64,000 nucleotides of DNA from positions 37,603-101,602 of the forward strand of contig CAZLPU010000004.1 of the NCBI GenBank assembly GCA_964561475.1, in the 5' to 3' direction. A program made the translations under genes and the position numbers. The notes beneath the pieces were generated by a model that made no database searches, had not been told where the DNA came from, and worked only from the letters and a program-made list of their open reading frames with translations. Source of the DNA: CAYUYV01 sp964561475. GTDB taxonomy: Bacteria; Pseudomonadota; Alphaproteobacteria; JAJFIK01. Below are positions 24,446 to 33,610 of the stretch, piece by piece. The stretch's first letter is position 1. Each line of letters starts with the position of its first letter.

Positions 24446-27400
24446 GTGACCGCCACCCCCCGTCCCATTGCGGACCCCCATCTGGGTCTCAGCCCCCGCC
24501 AGTTTCTCCAATATGCCGGTCACGGGCTGATCACCCGTGTGCCCGAGGGCTTCGATGCCCATGTGCTGAGCGCCCTGGTGCGCTTCAACGGCGGCCCCTG
24601 GTGCCATGTCGCCCGGGATGATGCGCGGGTTGAGGCCATGGCCGAGGCGCTAGCGTTTTTCGCGCCGGATCTGCCGGTGATCCGGATGCCGGCCTGGGAT
24701 TGCCTGCCCTACGACCGGGTCTCGCCCAAGGCGGAGACCGCCAGCCAGCGCATGGCGGGCCTTACGGGACTGGCCCGGTTGCCCCAGGACGCCGGCCCCA
24801 TGATCATCCTCACCACGGTCAATGCTCTGCTGCAAAGGGTCCCCCCGAGGGAGGTGGTCAAGGGCCATAGTTTCTCTGCGCGAACCGGCAACGATGTGGA
24901 TGTGGACGCGCTCACCGCTTTTCTGAGCGCCAACGGCTATTCCCGGGCCTCCACGGTCCGGGATCCGGGGGAATTTGCCGTGCGCGGAGGGATCGTAGAT
25001 CTGTTTCCGCCGGGAGCGGAGCAACCCCTGCGCCTGGACCTCTTCGGTGACACCCTTGAGTCCGTGCGCCCCTTCGACCCGGACAGTCAGCGTACCACCG
25101 GTCAACTCAGCGGCATCGATCTGGTGCCCGTGAGCGAGGTCTTGCTCGACGCGGAAAGCGTCCAGCGGTTCCGGACCGGATACGTGAAGGCCTTCGGGGC
25201 TGTCACCGACGACGATCCCCTGTATGAGGCCGTCAGTGCGGGTCACAAACATACGGGCATGGAGCATTGGCTGCCCCTGTTCCACGACCGTCTGGAGACC
25301 CTGTTCGACTATCTGCCCGACGCGCCTGTCACCCTGGATCATCTGGCGGGGGAGGCCCGGGACAACCGTCTTGAACAGATTGCTGATTATTATCAGGCCC
25401 GGGTGGATACGGCGGATGTGGAAAAAGGCGGCGCTTTCGGCACCCCCCGGTACAAACCCCTGCCGCCGGAGCGGCTCTATCTGAGCCTGGAGGAATGGCA
25501 GGCGGGCCTTGAAGGGCGCACCGTGCGCGGGTTCGCCCCCTTCGATGCACCCCCTGACTCCGGTGAGGACGGCACGGCCCCCACCCGGCGCCTGGAAGCG
25601 GACACCAAACCCGGTCGCAGTTTCGCCGCAGAGCGCGCCCAGAGCGGCACCAATGTCTTCGATGTCCTGAAGGACTACATCTCGAGCCGGATCAGGGACG
25701 GCAAGACCGTCATCGTGGCGTGCTGGACCACCGGGTCCGCCGAACGGATGGGCAGTGTCCTGAAGGAACACGGCCTTGAACACACGGTCATGACCGGCGG
25801 TTTCGATCAGGCCGCAGCCCTGGAAGACGGGCAGGTTGCCCTCGCGGTGCTGGGCCTCGAGCAGGGTTACGAGGCGCCGGGCTATCTGGTGATCGGTGAG
25901 CAGGATGTGCTGGGGGACCGGCTGATCCGGCGCAAGGGCAAGAACCGCAAGGCCCAGAATTTCCTGACCGAAGCCGCGAGCCTGACCCAGGGCGATCTGG
26001 TGGTCCATGTGGAACACGGGATCGGACGTTATGAGGGGCTACGCACGCTCGAAGTAGGGGACGAGCCCCATGACTGCCTGGAAATTCTCTACCATGACAA
26101 TGCCAAACTATTTCTGCCCGTCGAAAACATCGAGCTGCTGACCCGGTACGGCTCCGACGACGAAAACATCCAGCTTGACCGCCTCGGCGGCCAGGCCTGG
26201 CAGGCCCGCAAGGCGAGGCTGAAAGAGCGCATCAAGGAGATGGCCGAAGGCCTGATCAAGATCGCCGCCGAACGCTCCTTGCAGGAAGGCAATGCCATCA
26301 CCCCGCCCATGGGCACCTATGACGAATTCTGCGCCCGCTTCCCTTATCAGGAGACGGAGGACCAGGACCGGGCCATCGGCGATGCCCTGGAGGATCTGGG
26401 CTCGGGCCGTCCCATGGACCGGCTGGTGTGCGGTGATGTGGGCTTCGGCAAGACGGAAGTGGCCCTGCGCGCGGCCTTTGTGGTGGCCATGCAGGGTTTC
26501 CAGGTGGCCGTGGTGGTGCCCACGACCCTGCTGGCCCGTCAGCATGCGAAGAACTTTGCCGAGCGTTTTGCCGGCTGGCCCCTTCACGTCCGCCAGCTCT
26601 CCCGCATGGTGGCGGCAAAGGACGCCACCCAGACCCGCAAAGGTCTCGCGGACGGCACCGTGGACATCGTCATCGGCACCCATGCCCTCCTGGCCAAGAC
26701 CATTTCCTTCCGTTCCCTCGGTCTTCTGATCGTGGACGAGGAACAGCATTTCGGGGTCGCCCACAAGGAACGGCTCAAGCAGCTCAAAAGCGACGTACAC
26801 GTCCTGACCCTCACCGCAACGCCGATCCCCCGGACCCTCCAACTGGCCATGAGCGGCGTGCGGGAACTGTCCATCATCGCCACGCCCCCCGTGGACCGTT
26901 TGGCCGTGCGCACCTTCGTGACGCCGTTCGATCCGGTGATCATCCGGGAGGCGCTCCTGCGGGAGAAATACCGGGGCGGGCAGAGCTTTTATGTCTGTCC
27001 CCGGATCACGGATCTGGACGAGGTGGCGGAGTTCCTCAAGGAGCAGGTGCCGGAGGTCAAGTTCATCAAGGCTCATGGCCAGATGGCGTCCGGTGAACTC
27101 GAAGACATCATGACCGCCTTCTACGATGGCAAGTTCGATGTGCTGCTTTCCACCACGATTGTCGAGTCCGGCCTGGACATTCCCGCCGCCAACACGCTGG
27201 TCGTTCACCGGGCGGATATGTTCGGCCTTTCCCAGCTCTATCAGATCCGGGGTCGGGTGGGCCGCTCCAAGGCGCGGGCCTATGCCTATCTGACCATCCC
27301 GGTGAAGAAGAAGCTCACCGCCAATGCGGAAAAGCGCCTGAATGTGCTCCAGTCCCTGGACACCCTGGGCGCGGGCTTCACCCTCGCCAGCCATGACCTG

Positions 27401-28057
27401 GACATCAGGGGGGCGGGCAATCTTCTGGGCGATGAACAGTCCGGCCACATGCGGGAAGTGGGGATCGAGCTTTACCAGTCCATGCTGGAAGAGGCGGTCT
27501 CCTCCATGCGCAGCGGGGAGATGGATGTCCAGATCCGGGAGACCTGGTCCCCCCATATCAATGTGGGCACCGCCGTTCTGATCCCGGAGCATTATGTTCC
27601 GGATCTGAATGTCCGGCTGGCGCTCTACCGGCGTCTGGCGGATGTGGAGTCCAAGGAGGATATCGAAGGTTTCGCTGCGGAACTGATCGACCGGTTCGGC
27701 CCCTTGCCCGAGGAAGTCGAGCACCTGCTTCAGATCGTGGCCATCAAGCGGCTTTGCCGGTTGTGCCAGGTGGAGAAGGTGGATGCAGGACCCAAGGGGA
27801 TCACCCTGGCCTTCCGCCCGGACGGTTTCCCCAACATTGCGGCCCTGATCGAGTTCGTCACCTATTCGCGCATTACCGCGAAAATGAAGCCCGACGGCAA
27901 GCTGGTCTACGGGCGGGGCGGCGCCACGGCCCAGGACCGGCTGCGGGCCACCACCCAGCTTCTGACCAATCTCGCCTCTCTGTTGAACCCGGAGGAAGGC
28001 GAGGAGGCAGAGGAGAAGGAGGCGGCGCCCGCCCTGGTCAAACGGGCCAAGGGCTGA
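24446..28057 (+). CDS. mfd: Transcription-repair coupling factor Mfd
   Basis: A 1203-residue Mfd, which removes RNA polymerase stalled at DNA lesions and recruits UvrA. The N-terminal UvrB-homology modules (MPAWDCLPYDRVSPKAETASQR) are followed by the RNA-polymerase interaction domain around the VEHGIGRYEGL segment and the RecG-like translocase: Walker A GDVGFGKTE at about 663, DEEQH at about 764, TATPIPRT and a QIRGRVGRS motif VI. The C-terminal domain shows LPEEVEHLLQIVAIKRLC. The start is the GTG at 24446. It runs about 40-50 residues longer than E. coli Mfd, mostly through insertions and an acidic C-terminal tail. Confidence 0.97.
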   Translation: MTATPRPIADPHLGLSPRQFLQYAGHGLITRVPEGFDAHVLSALVRFNGGPWCHVARDDARVEAMAEALAFFAPDLPVIRMPAWDCLPYDRVSPKAETASQRMAGLTGLARLPQDAGPMIILTTVNALLQRVPPREVVKGHSFSARTGNDVDVDALTAFLSANGYSRASTVRDPGEFAVRGGIVDLFPPGAEQPLRLDLFGDTLESVRPFDPDSQRTTGQLSGIDLVPVSEVLLDAESVQRFRTGYVKAFGAVTDDDPLYEAVSAGHKHTGMEHWLPLFHDRLETLFDYLPDAPVTLDHLAGEARDNRLEQIADYYQARVDTADVEKGGAFGTPRYKPLPPERLYLSLEEWQAGLEGRTVRGFAPFDAPPDSGEDGTAPTRRLEADTKPGRSFAAERAQSGTNVFDVLKDYISSRIRDGKTVIVACWTTGSAERMGSVLKEHGLEHTVMTGGFDQAAALEDGQVALAVLGLEQGYEAPGYLVIGEQDVLGDRLIRRKGKNRKAQNFLTEAASLTQGDLVVHVEHGIGRYEGLRTLEVGDEPHDCLEILYHDNAKLFLPVENIELLTRYGSDDENIQLDRLGGQAWQARKARLKERIKEMAEGLIKIAAERSLQEGNAITPPMGTYDEFCARFPYQETEDQDRAIGDALEDLGSGRPMDRLVCGDVGFGKTEVALRAAFVVAMQGFQVAVVVPTTLLARQHAKNFAERFAGWPLHVRQLSRMVAAKDATQTRKGLADGTVDIVIGTHALLAKTISFRSLGLLIVDEEQHFGVAHKERLKQLKSDVHVLTLTATPIPRTLQLAMSGVRELSIIATPPVDRLAVRTFVTPFDPVIIREALLREKYRGGQSFYVCPRITDLDEVAEFLKEQVPEVKFIKAHGQMASGELEDIMTAFYDGKFDVLLSTTIVESGLDIPAANTLVVHRADMFGLSQLYQIRGRVGRSKARAYAYLTIPVKKKLTANAEKRLNVLQSLDTLGAGFTLASHDLDIRGAGNLLGDEQSGHMREVGIELYQSMLEEAVSSMRSGEMDVQIRETWSPHINVGTAVLIPEHYVPDLNVRLALYRRLADVESKEDIEGFAAELIDRFGPLPEEVEHLLQIVAIKRLCRLCQVEKVDAGPKGITLAFRPDGFPNIAALIEFVTYSRITAKMKPDGKLVYGRGGATAQDRLRATTQLLTNLASLLNPEEGEEAEEKEAAPALVKRAKG

Positions 28058-28147
28058 TTTGCGCGAGGCGAGCAGTTCCCTATACTCGGCCCCGGTCGGA
28101 GCGGGGCGCGGTACCCGGGCAGGGCCAGGGCAAGGTGGGGAGAAGTC

Positions 28148-29425
28148 ATGACGGGTAACCCAGCAGACCAGGGACCGGCCAATCAGCCAGGGTCGGATCA
28201 ATCGGGCGGTATGATCAGCGGCCTGGCCCAGGCCCTGCGCGGTCCCACCATCGGCATCACGATCATCGCCACCGTGGCCACGGTCTGGTTCCTGGATTAC
28301 GCGGAAAGCGTGCTCGTGCCTCTGGCCATCGCGTTCCTGATCTGGGCGGTGGTCAATGCCCAGGCGCGGATGATCCAGAATCTCCGGCTCGGCTCGTTTG
28401 CCTTGCCCAAAAGCCTGGCCATGCCCGCTGCGATCCTGGTGACCCTCACGGCGCTCTACATGACCGGCAATGTGATCGCTGCCAACATCGCTGACATCGT
28501 GAACAGCCCCAGCCAGTCCGATGAAGGCTTCATGGGCACCTCGGTCCAGCCGCCCAAGGAGCAGACCGGTGCGGACGGGTTTCCCACGGGTCCGGCCAAG
28601 ACAGAGGGCCTCGACCGGGTTCAGCGCCGCCTGATCCAGTTGACCGAGGATCTGGGGATCCAGTCACCGGCCCTGACGGAGACCATCACCCAGCTCCAGA
28701 TCTCCTCCTATCTGAGCGAGATCATCAGCGGTGTCTCGTCCATTCTCGCCAATGCGGTGCTGATCCTGGTGTTCACGGGCTTTCTTCTGGCAGAGCAGAA
28801 CACGTTCGACACAAAGATCCGGGTGCTGCGCCTGACACCGGAGCGCAAGGAAAGCCTCCGGCATCTGGCCTCCAATCTGGTCCGGCGGATCCAGGACTAC
28901 ATTTCGATCAAGACCCTGGTGAGCCTGCTCACGGCAGCGGTCAGTTACGCGGTTCTCGTCTTTTTGAATGTGGATTACGCGGGTTTCCTGGCCTTCCTGA
29001 TTTTCATGCTGAATTTCGTGCCCACATTCGGGTCCATTCTCGGCGTGGTGTTTCCTGCCCTTCAGGTTCTGGTGCAGTTCGAGGGTGACATGGTCATGCT
29101 CGCCACCGTGATCATCATTCTGGGTCTCGTGCCCCAATTCCTGATCGGGAACATTCTGGAGCCCAAGATCATGGGCCAGTCCCTGAATCTGAGCCCCATG
29201 GTCATTCTGGTTTCACTGGCTTTCTGGGCGGTGGTCTGGGGAATTCCAGGCCTGTTCCTCGGAGTGCCGATCACCGTGATCATCATGATCATCTGCGCCT
29301 ATTTCGGACCCACCCGGTGGGTCGCGGTCATGTTGTCCGGCGACGGGCGGATCGTGAGTGAGGCGGTGGATGAACAGGCGGTTCTGGGCAGCACCGCCCA
29401 AGAAAAAAGCCGGGCCGGCGCGTAA
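28148..29425 (+). CDS. AI-2E family transporter (PerM/TqsA-like permease)
   Basis: A 425-residue inner-membrane protein with about eight hydrophobic segments. The family signature LNFVPTFGSILGVVFPAL and the later LEPKIMGQSLNLSPMVILVSL and GIPGLFLGVPITVIIMI are intact. Family members include TqsA (autoinducer-2 exporter) and Na+/H+ antiporter-like proteins; the substrate here cannot be told. A hydrophilic insert of about 50 residues (Gly/Pro/Gln-rich) interrupts the region after the third segment. GGGGAG precedes the ATG. Its 3' end overlaps the terminator hairpin of the convergent gene. Confidence 0.9.
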   Translation: MTGNPADQGPANQPGSDQSGGMISGLAQALRGPTIGITIIATVATVWFLDYAESVLVPLAIAFLIWAVVNAQARMIQNLRLGSFALPKSLAMPAAILVTLTALYMTGNVIAANIADIVNSPSQSDEGFMGTSVQPPKEQTGADGFPTGPAKTEGLDRVQRRLIQLTEDLGIQSPALTETITQLQISSYLSEIISGVSSILANAVLILVFTGFLLAEQNTFDTKIRVLRLTPERKESLRHLASNLVRRIQDYISIKTLVSLLTAAVSYAVLVFLNVDYAGFLAFLIFMLNFVPTFGSILGVVFPALQVLVQFEGDMVMLATVIIILGLVPQFLIGNILEPKIMGQSLNLSPMVILVSLAFWAVVWGIPGLFLGVPITVIIMIICAYFGPTRWVAVMLSGDGRIVSEAVDEQAVLGSTAQEKSRAGA

Positions 29426-29438
29426 GCACCAGCCCGGC
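29403..29438 (-). terminator. Intrinsic terminator of the small exported-protein gene
   Basis: On the minus strand a 7-bp stem (GCCGGGC / GCCCGGC, 16-base loop) is followed by TTTTTT. It lies about 50 bases beyond the stop at 29486 and, on the other strand, overlaps the last codons of the AI-2E-type permease gene. Confidence 0.85.
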
Positions 29439-29485
29439 CGGGGAGCTACCCATTATTCGTTCTATTGCCCGTCAGATGCCGCTGA

Positions 29486-29896
29486 TCAGGGCTGGTTGAT
29501 CCAGCTTTTCAGGATCGGCATGGGCACGATGGTTCCGTGGAGCTCGAACACTTTCCGCTTGAGTGATCCGTTCATGGCCACGGTCTTGGCCTGGGTGCCG
29601 TCCTGGCCGAGATGTTTGCTTTTGCTCTTCAGCGCGGCGTTGATGGCCGGGGACCAGTCGCCTTCATTGAAGGGCTCCTGGTGCAGCATCAGGGAGCGTT
29701 CGATATTCGGACCTTCAAGGATCGGCTCGGACACCGGCACTTTGGACCCCTCTTCATGAAGCGGCTGCTTCAGAGTCAGCGCGGCGGGTTGGCCTGGGGT
29801 GCCGGCGGAAGTGGCGTCGTTTGCGAAGCCGGCCGCCGGAAGGGTCAAGGTCGCCAGAGCGGCCGACGCGGCAATCAAAGCAGCGGGTTTCAACAT
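29486..29896 (-). CDS. Small exported protein of unknown function
   Basis: A 136-residue protein with a signal peptide (MLKPAALIAASAALATLTLP ... GFAND) and a mature part of about 110 residues that is hydrophilic with several Lys and no cysteines. No family is recognised. AAGGAGG upstream of the ATG at 29896 decides the start against a longer frame. The 5' leader contains a small stem-loop (CGCAGCC / GGCTGCG at 29913-29932) close to the ribosome-binding site. It ends at the terminator at 29403-29438 and is monocistronic. Confidence 0.72.
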   Translation of the reverse strand: MLKPAALIAASAALATLTLPAAGFANDATSAGTPGQPAALTLKQPLHEEGSKVPVSEPILEGPNIERSLMLHQEPFNEGDWSPAINAALKSKSKHLGQDGTQAKTVAMNGSLKRKVFELHGTIVPMPILKSWINQP

Positions 29897-30247
29897 AACA
29901 GCCTCCTTTATCCGCAGCCCTTCGTGGCTGCGATGAGGACGATGATCAGCAACGCGGTCCATTTCGTGATGCGATTTTGGCCAACCTGCTCCTTTTTGGG
30001 ACAGTTGTGCCTTATTCCCGACAGGCCCCTCGGGCATCTCCTTTAGTGTGTTGGGCACATTGGTGATTTGGGCCACGTGTGTGGTAAGGCCCGTCCAGAA
30101 AGCCATCAAGGCCGATTGATTTTTCGAAAATGCCATTCAGGACCCGTCTTCCCGGGTGTCGTGACCGTGCGGTGGCCTTGCTCCAGGGCCCGGCGGTCCT
30201 CTGGGAGGTCTGCCGGGCCGCCATGTTTCAAAGGGGCGAGACAAGCC
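29897..30247. other. Divergent intergenic region with a 7-bp stem-loop
   Basis: These 351 bases lie between the small exported-protein gene (minus) and a TonB receptor (plus). A stem CGCAGCC / GGCTGCG with a 6-base loop (29913-29932) falls in the leader of the minus-strand gene. No gene or convincing operator is seen otherwise. Confidence 0.45.
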
Positions 30248-32932
30248 ATGTCTTTCAGACTGCATTTGCTGCGTGTTGCGGTATTGGCCGCCGGGTGGTC
30301 CGCCACCGCCCACGGACAGGATAACGGGTCCCGTGAGGGCCGCGATGATGACCTCTCCACGGACGCGCCCCGTGATCCCTCGGTGCTGGAAGACAGAATC
30401 CTCGTCGAGGGGGTGCAGGACCGGGGCGCGGTGATCGCGGACATCGAGCCGGACATCACCCTGGATACCCAGGACATCCGGGCCTATGGCGCCTCCTCCA
30501 TTGATGAACTTCTGGAGGAATTGGGGCCTCAAGTCCGGTCGGGAAGCGGTCGGGGCAGCAGCTCCAGGGTTGTCTTTCTGCTGAACGGGCGGCGCACCTC
30601 CGGTTTCCGGGAAATCCGCAGTTACCCCACGGAAGCGGTGGAGCGGGTGGAGATCCTCCCCGAGGAAGTGGCCTTGAAATATGGTTACCGTGCGGATCAG
30701 CGGGTGGTGAACTTCGTGCTCCGGGAGCGATTCCGGGCCCTGACGGTCTCCGGGGAGGGGGGCGCGGCGACCGAGGGCGGCACCTATGAGGGCGAAGCCT
30801 CGGCAAACCTAGTGCGCCTGTGGGGGGACCGCCGGTGGAACATCGGGGCAGAGTATGAGGGTCAGTCCGCCCTGCTCGAATCCGAGCGGGACATTCGCTC
30901 CTCCCCCCAGGATCCCGATCTGGTGGGCAATGTCACCGCCCTGGGCGATGGGGGCGAGATCGACCCGGCCCTGTCGGCCCTGGCTGGGGAACCGGTGACC
31001 ATCGCCGGGGCGCCGGATGAGGCGGCGGATGGTCCCGCGGCCCTGGAAGACTTCGCCGCCAATGATCCCAATGAGACCGATACCACTCCCTTCCGCTCCC
31101 TGATCCCCCGGTCCCATGAGGCTGGTCTTTCCGCCGCTTACGCCGATGTGGTGTTCGGCTCGATCAGCGCCACGGTGAGTGCCTCCCTGGACTATGACCG
31201 CAGCACCGCCTTTCTCGGCCTCGCGGACGCCACCCTTGTTCTGCCGGCGGACAGTCCGTTCTCTCCGTTTGCCGATGATGTCCAGGTCGCGCGCCTGTTC
31301 TCCACGCCGGATACGCTTGAGCGGACCTCCGAGACCTGGGACGGGGCCTTCAATGTGGTGCTGAACGGTGCGCCGGGTCCCTGGTCCTGGACCCTCAATG
31401 GCAGTTACAACCGCCAGGAAACGGAAACCCTTACGGACCGGGGTGTCGACATCGCCTCTTTCCAGGATCAGGTCACCGGCGGGACGGCGAATCCTTTCGG
31501 CCGGTTGAGCCGTGGCGATTTCACTCCGCGCCAGGATCTGGCGGAACGCATCACGGACACCGGCCAGATTGAAGCGCTGACGAACGGGGACCTGTTCCCC
31601 CTGCCCGGCGGCACCGTGAGTCTGTCCGTCAAGGGTGGTGGGGATTTCACCCGTCTGAAATCCCTGTCGGATACGGAAGATGGGGTCACGGAAACCCGTC
31701 TGGGCCGGGACGAAGGCAATCTTCAGGTCAATCTGGACGTGCCCTTGATGGAGCCGGGCCTGACCTGGGCGCCCCTGGGCTCGATCAGCATGGGTGCCAA
31801 CGGGCGGGTGGATCATCTCTCCGACTTCGGCACGCTGTTCACCTATGGATATTCTGTGGTCTGGCGGCCATCCGACAAGCTGCGGCTGTCAGGTTCGGTC
31901 ACCCGGGAGGAGGGGGCGCCGGGCATCAGTCAGTTGGGCGATCCGGTCATCCGTACACCCAATGTCCGTGTCTTCGATTTTGCCACCGGGGAGACCGTGG
32001 ACGGCGTGACGCAGGTGACCGGCGGCAATCCAGCCCTTGCCAATGACGACCGGCGGCTCATCCGGCTCAACTTTTCGGCCAGCCCCTTCGAGGAGGCGAG
32101 CTTTTTTTTCTACGGCAGCTACACGGATCAAAAGACGGAAGACACCATTTCAAGTTTTCCCTCCCTGACGCCCGATGCGGAAGCCGCGTTTCCCGATCGG
32201 TTCCTTCGCGATGATGAAGGCACTCTGCTGGAGATCGACGCCCGGTCGGTGAACTATGCGGAAACCCGAAAGCGGGAGCTTTACTATGGCTTATACTGGT
32301 CCAAGCAGTTCGCCCTGGATCCCATTGAACTGACCCCGGAAGAGCGCGAGCGGCTTCGGGAGATCCGACGCCAGCGCAGGGAAGAGCGCGCCGGGGGCAG
32401 AAGCCGGTCACAATCACGGGGCCAGGGGCGCGGCGGTGGCCGGGGACAAAGTGCTCGGTTCTTCCTTTCCCTCAACCATGCCTATCTTTTCGAGGATACC
32501 ATCCAGGTCGGCACCGGCACGGTTCCGCTGGACCTGCTGGAGGGGGATTCCCTTTCCTCCGGAGGCGGATCTTCGCGCCACCAGGTCTTCGGACGGATCG
32601 GCCTGTCCCGCCGGGCGCTCAATATCAGGGCCGTCGGCACCTGGCAAAGCGGCACCTTCATTGCTGACGGGGCGGAGAATGGTGATCTGTTTTTCGGCGA
32701 TCTGACCACGGTGGGTCTACGACTTTCCTATGACCCCGCCCGCAATCCCCGTGTCCTGCTCAACTATCCCTTTTTGGTCGGCTCACGGATTTCCCTGAGG
32801 GTGGACAACCTGTTCAATGCCCGCCAGGAGGTGACCGATTCCGCCGGCATCACTCCACTCGGATTTCAGCCGAACCTGATCGACCCCGAGGGCCGGACCA
32901 TCAGCATCAGTGTCCGGAAACTGATTTTCTGA
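30248..32932 (+). CDS. TonB-dependent outer-membrane receptor with an Arg/Gly-rich insertion
   Basis: An 894-residue outer-membrane receptor. A signal peptide (MSFRLHLLRVAVLAAGWSAT) is followed by a plug domain: SSIDELLEELGPQVRSGSG, VVFLLNGRRTSGFREIRSYP and AVERVEILPEEVALKYGYRADQ. The barrel ends in SVRKLIF, with the terminal Phe required for assembly. About residues 700-735 form an unusual stretch rich in Arg, Gly, Glu, Ser and Gln (REIRRQRREERAGGRSRSQS and on to GRGGGRGQ) that interrupts the barrel strands, probably as an extracellular or periplasmic loop. No classical TonB box was identified. The ligand is unknown. The ATG at 30248 was chosen because the signal peptide begins there. Confidence 0.88.
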   Translation: MSFRLHLLRVAVLAAGWSATAHGQDNGSREGRDDDLSTDAPRDPSVLEDRILVEGVQDRGAVIADIEPDITLDTQDIRAYGASSIDELLEELGPQVRSGSGRGSSSRVVFLLNGRRTSGFREIRSYPTEAVERVEILPEEVALKYGYRADQRVVNFVLRERFRALTVSGEGGAATEGGTYEGEASANLVRLWGDRRWNIGAEYEGQSALLESERDIRSSPQDPDLVGNVTALGDGGEIDPALSALAGEPVTIAGAPDEAADGPAALEDFAANDPNETDTTPFRSLIPRSHEAGLSAAYADVVFGSISATVSASLDYDRSTAFLGLADATLVLPADSPFSPFADDVQVARLFSTPDTLERTSETWDGAFNVVLNGAPGPWSWTLNGSYNRQETETLTDRGVDIASFQDQVTGGTANPFGRLSRGDFTPRQDLAERITDTGQIEALTNGDLFPLPGGTVSLSVKGGGDFTRLKSLSDTEDGVTETRLGRDEGNLQVNLDVPLMEPGLTWAPLGSISMGANGRVDHLSDFGTLFTYGYSVVWRPSDKLRLSGSVTREEGAPGISQLGDPVIRTPNVRVFDFATGETVDGVTQVTGGNPALANDDRRLIRLNFSASPFEEASFFFYGSYTDQKTEDTISSFPSLTPDAEAAFPDRFLRDDEGTLLEIDARSVNYAETRKRELYYGLYWSKQFALDPIELTPEERERLREIRRQRREERAGGRSRSQSRGQGRGGGRGQSARFFLSLNHAYLFEDTIQVGTGTVPLDLLEGDSLSSGGGSSRHQVFGRIGLSRRALNIRAVGTWQSGTFIADGAENGDLFFGDLTTVGLRLSYDPARNPRVLLNYPFLVGSRISLRVDNLFNARQEVTDSAGITPLGFQPNLIDPEGRTISISVRKLIF

Positions 32933-33021
32933 CGTGGGCGGATGATCCGGCACCGAGGTTTGAACCTGTGAGGTTTTCCGGGTATAAGAAGATGTGGTGT
33001 TTTTTCTTCGGGAGACGAGTA

Positions 33022-33498
33022 ATGAGCCTTTCAAATATTGGCACGGCTTTGCTTTCGAGAGCAGGATCATGCATCGCGGTTCTGGCTCTGGCCCAGGGCA
33101 TGACCGTCACCGCCAGGGCGGATCTGGAGGTATGCAACGGCACCAGGGATCTGCTCTATGCCGCCGTCGGCTATCAGCGGGAGGAAACCACCGCATGGGT
33201 GGCCAGTGGCTGGTGGGGGATGGATCCCAGGGAATGCCGCACCGTGCTCGGCCCGGCCCTGAGCCGCAACTTCAACGATAATCTCTATCTCCGTGTGGAG
33301 AGCAAAAGCGGCGAAGAGATCCTGAGCGGGCGCACCCTGTTCTGCACCAAGGATGGCGAGTTCCGGAAGACCGACACCCGGACCTGTGACAGGGGCTATG
33401 AAAACCGGGGCTACCGGAACATCGAAACCCAGGGCTATGACAATATGCGGATCACCGTCCGCTACGGCGACTATACCCCTGAGCGCTGGGATGATTAA
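33022..33498 (+). CDS. DUF1036 domain protein, exported
   Basis: A 158-residue protein of the DUF1036 family. A hydrophobic N-terminus (ALLSRAGSCIAVLALAQGMT) acts as signal peptide. The domain follows: VCNGTRDLLYAAVGYQREE, WVASGWWGMDPRECRTVL, NLYLRVES and a late FC, giving paired cysteines that probably form disulfides in the periplasm. The family has no known function. A C-terminal Tyr/Arg/Asn-rich tail (RGYENRGYRNIETQGYDN) is an addition. GGGAG precedes the ATG at 33022. It follows the TonB receptor gene by 89 bases on the same strand. Confidence 0.85.
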   Translation: MSLSNIGTALLSRAGSCIAVLALAQGMTVTARADLEVCNGTRDLLYAAVGYQREETTAWVASGWWGMDPRECRTVLGPALSRNFNDNLYLRVESKSGEEILSGRTLFCTKDGEFRKTDTRTCDRGYENRGYRNIETQGYDNMRITVRYGDYTPERWDD

Positions 33499-33508
33499 GA
33501 ACACAGAC

Positions 33509-33526
33509 CCAGCCGAAAGAGGCTGG
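33509..33526 (+). terminator. Weak terminator-like hairpin after the DUF1036 gene
   Basis: A 6-bp stem CCAGCC / GGCTGG with a GAAAGA loop starts 11 bases after the stop. Only a mixed CTCGATTGTCTGTC follows, so termination may be inefficient. Confidence 0.4.
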
Positions 33527-33610
33527 CTCGATTGTCTGTCCGGCGAGGGTGTCTCATCTCTGTCGGGCGAGGCGTCCCGTGTGCACTTGCGCTGAGCCCT
33601 TCCATCAAAC

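Noticed and set aside
26108..28201. Long open frame on the minus strand opposite mfd (about 700 codons)
   Set aside because: High-GC coding DNA often leaves the opposite frame open. The protein has no recognisable domain, and Mfd on the plus strand is certain.
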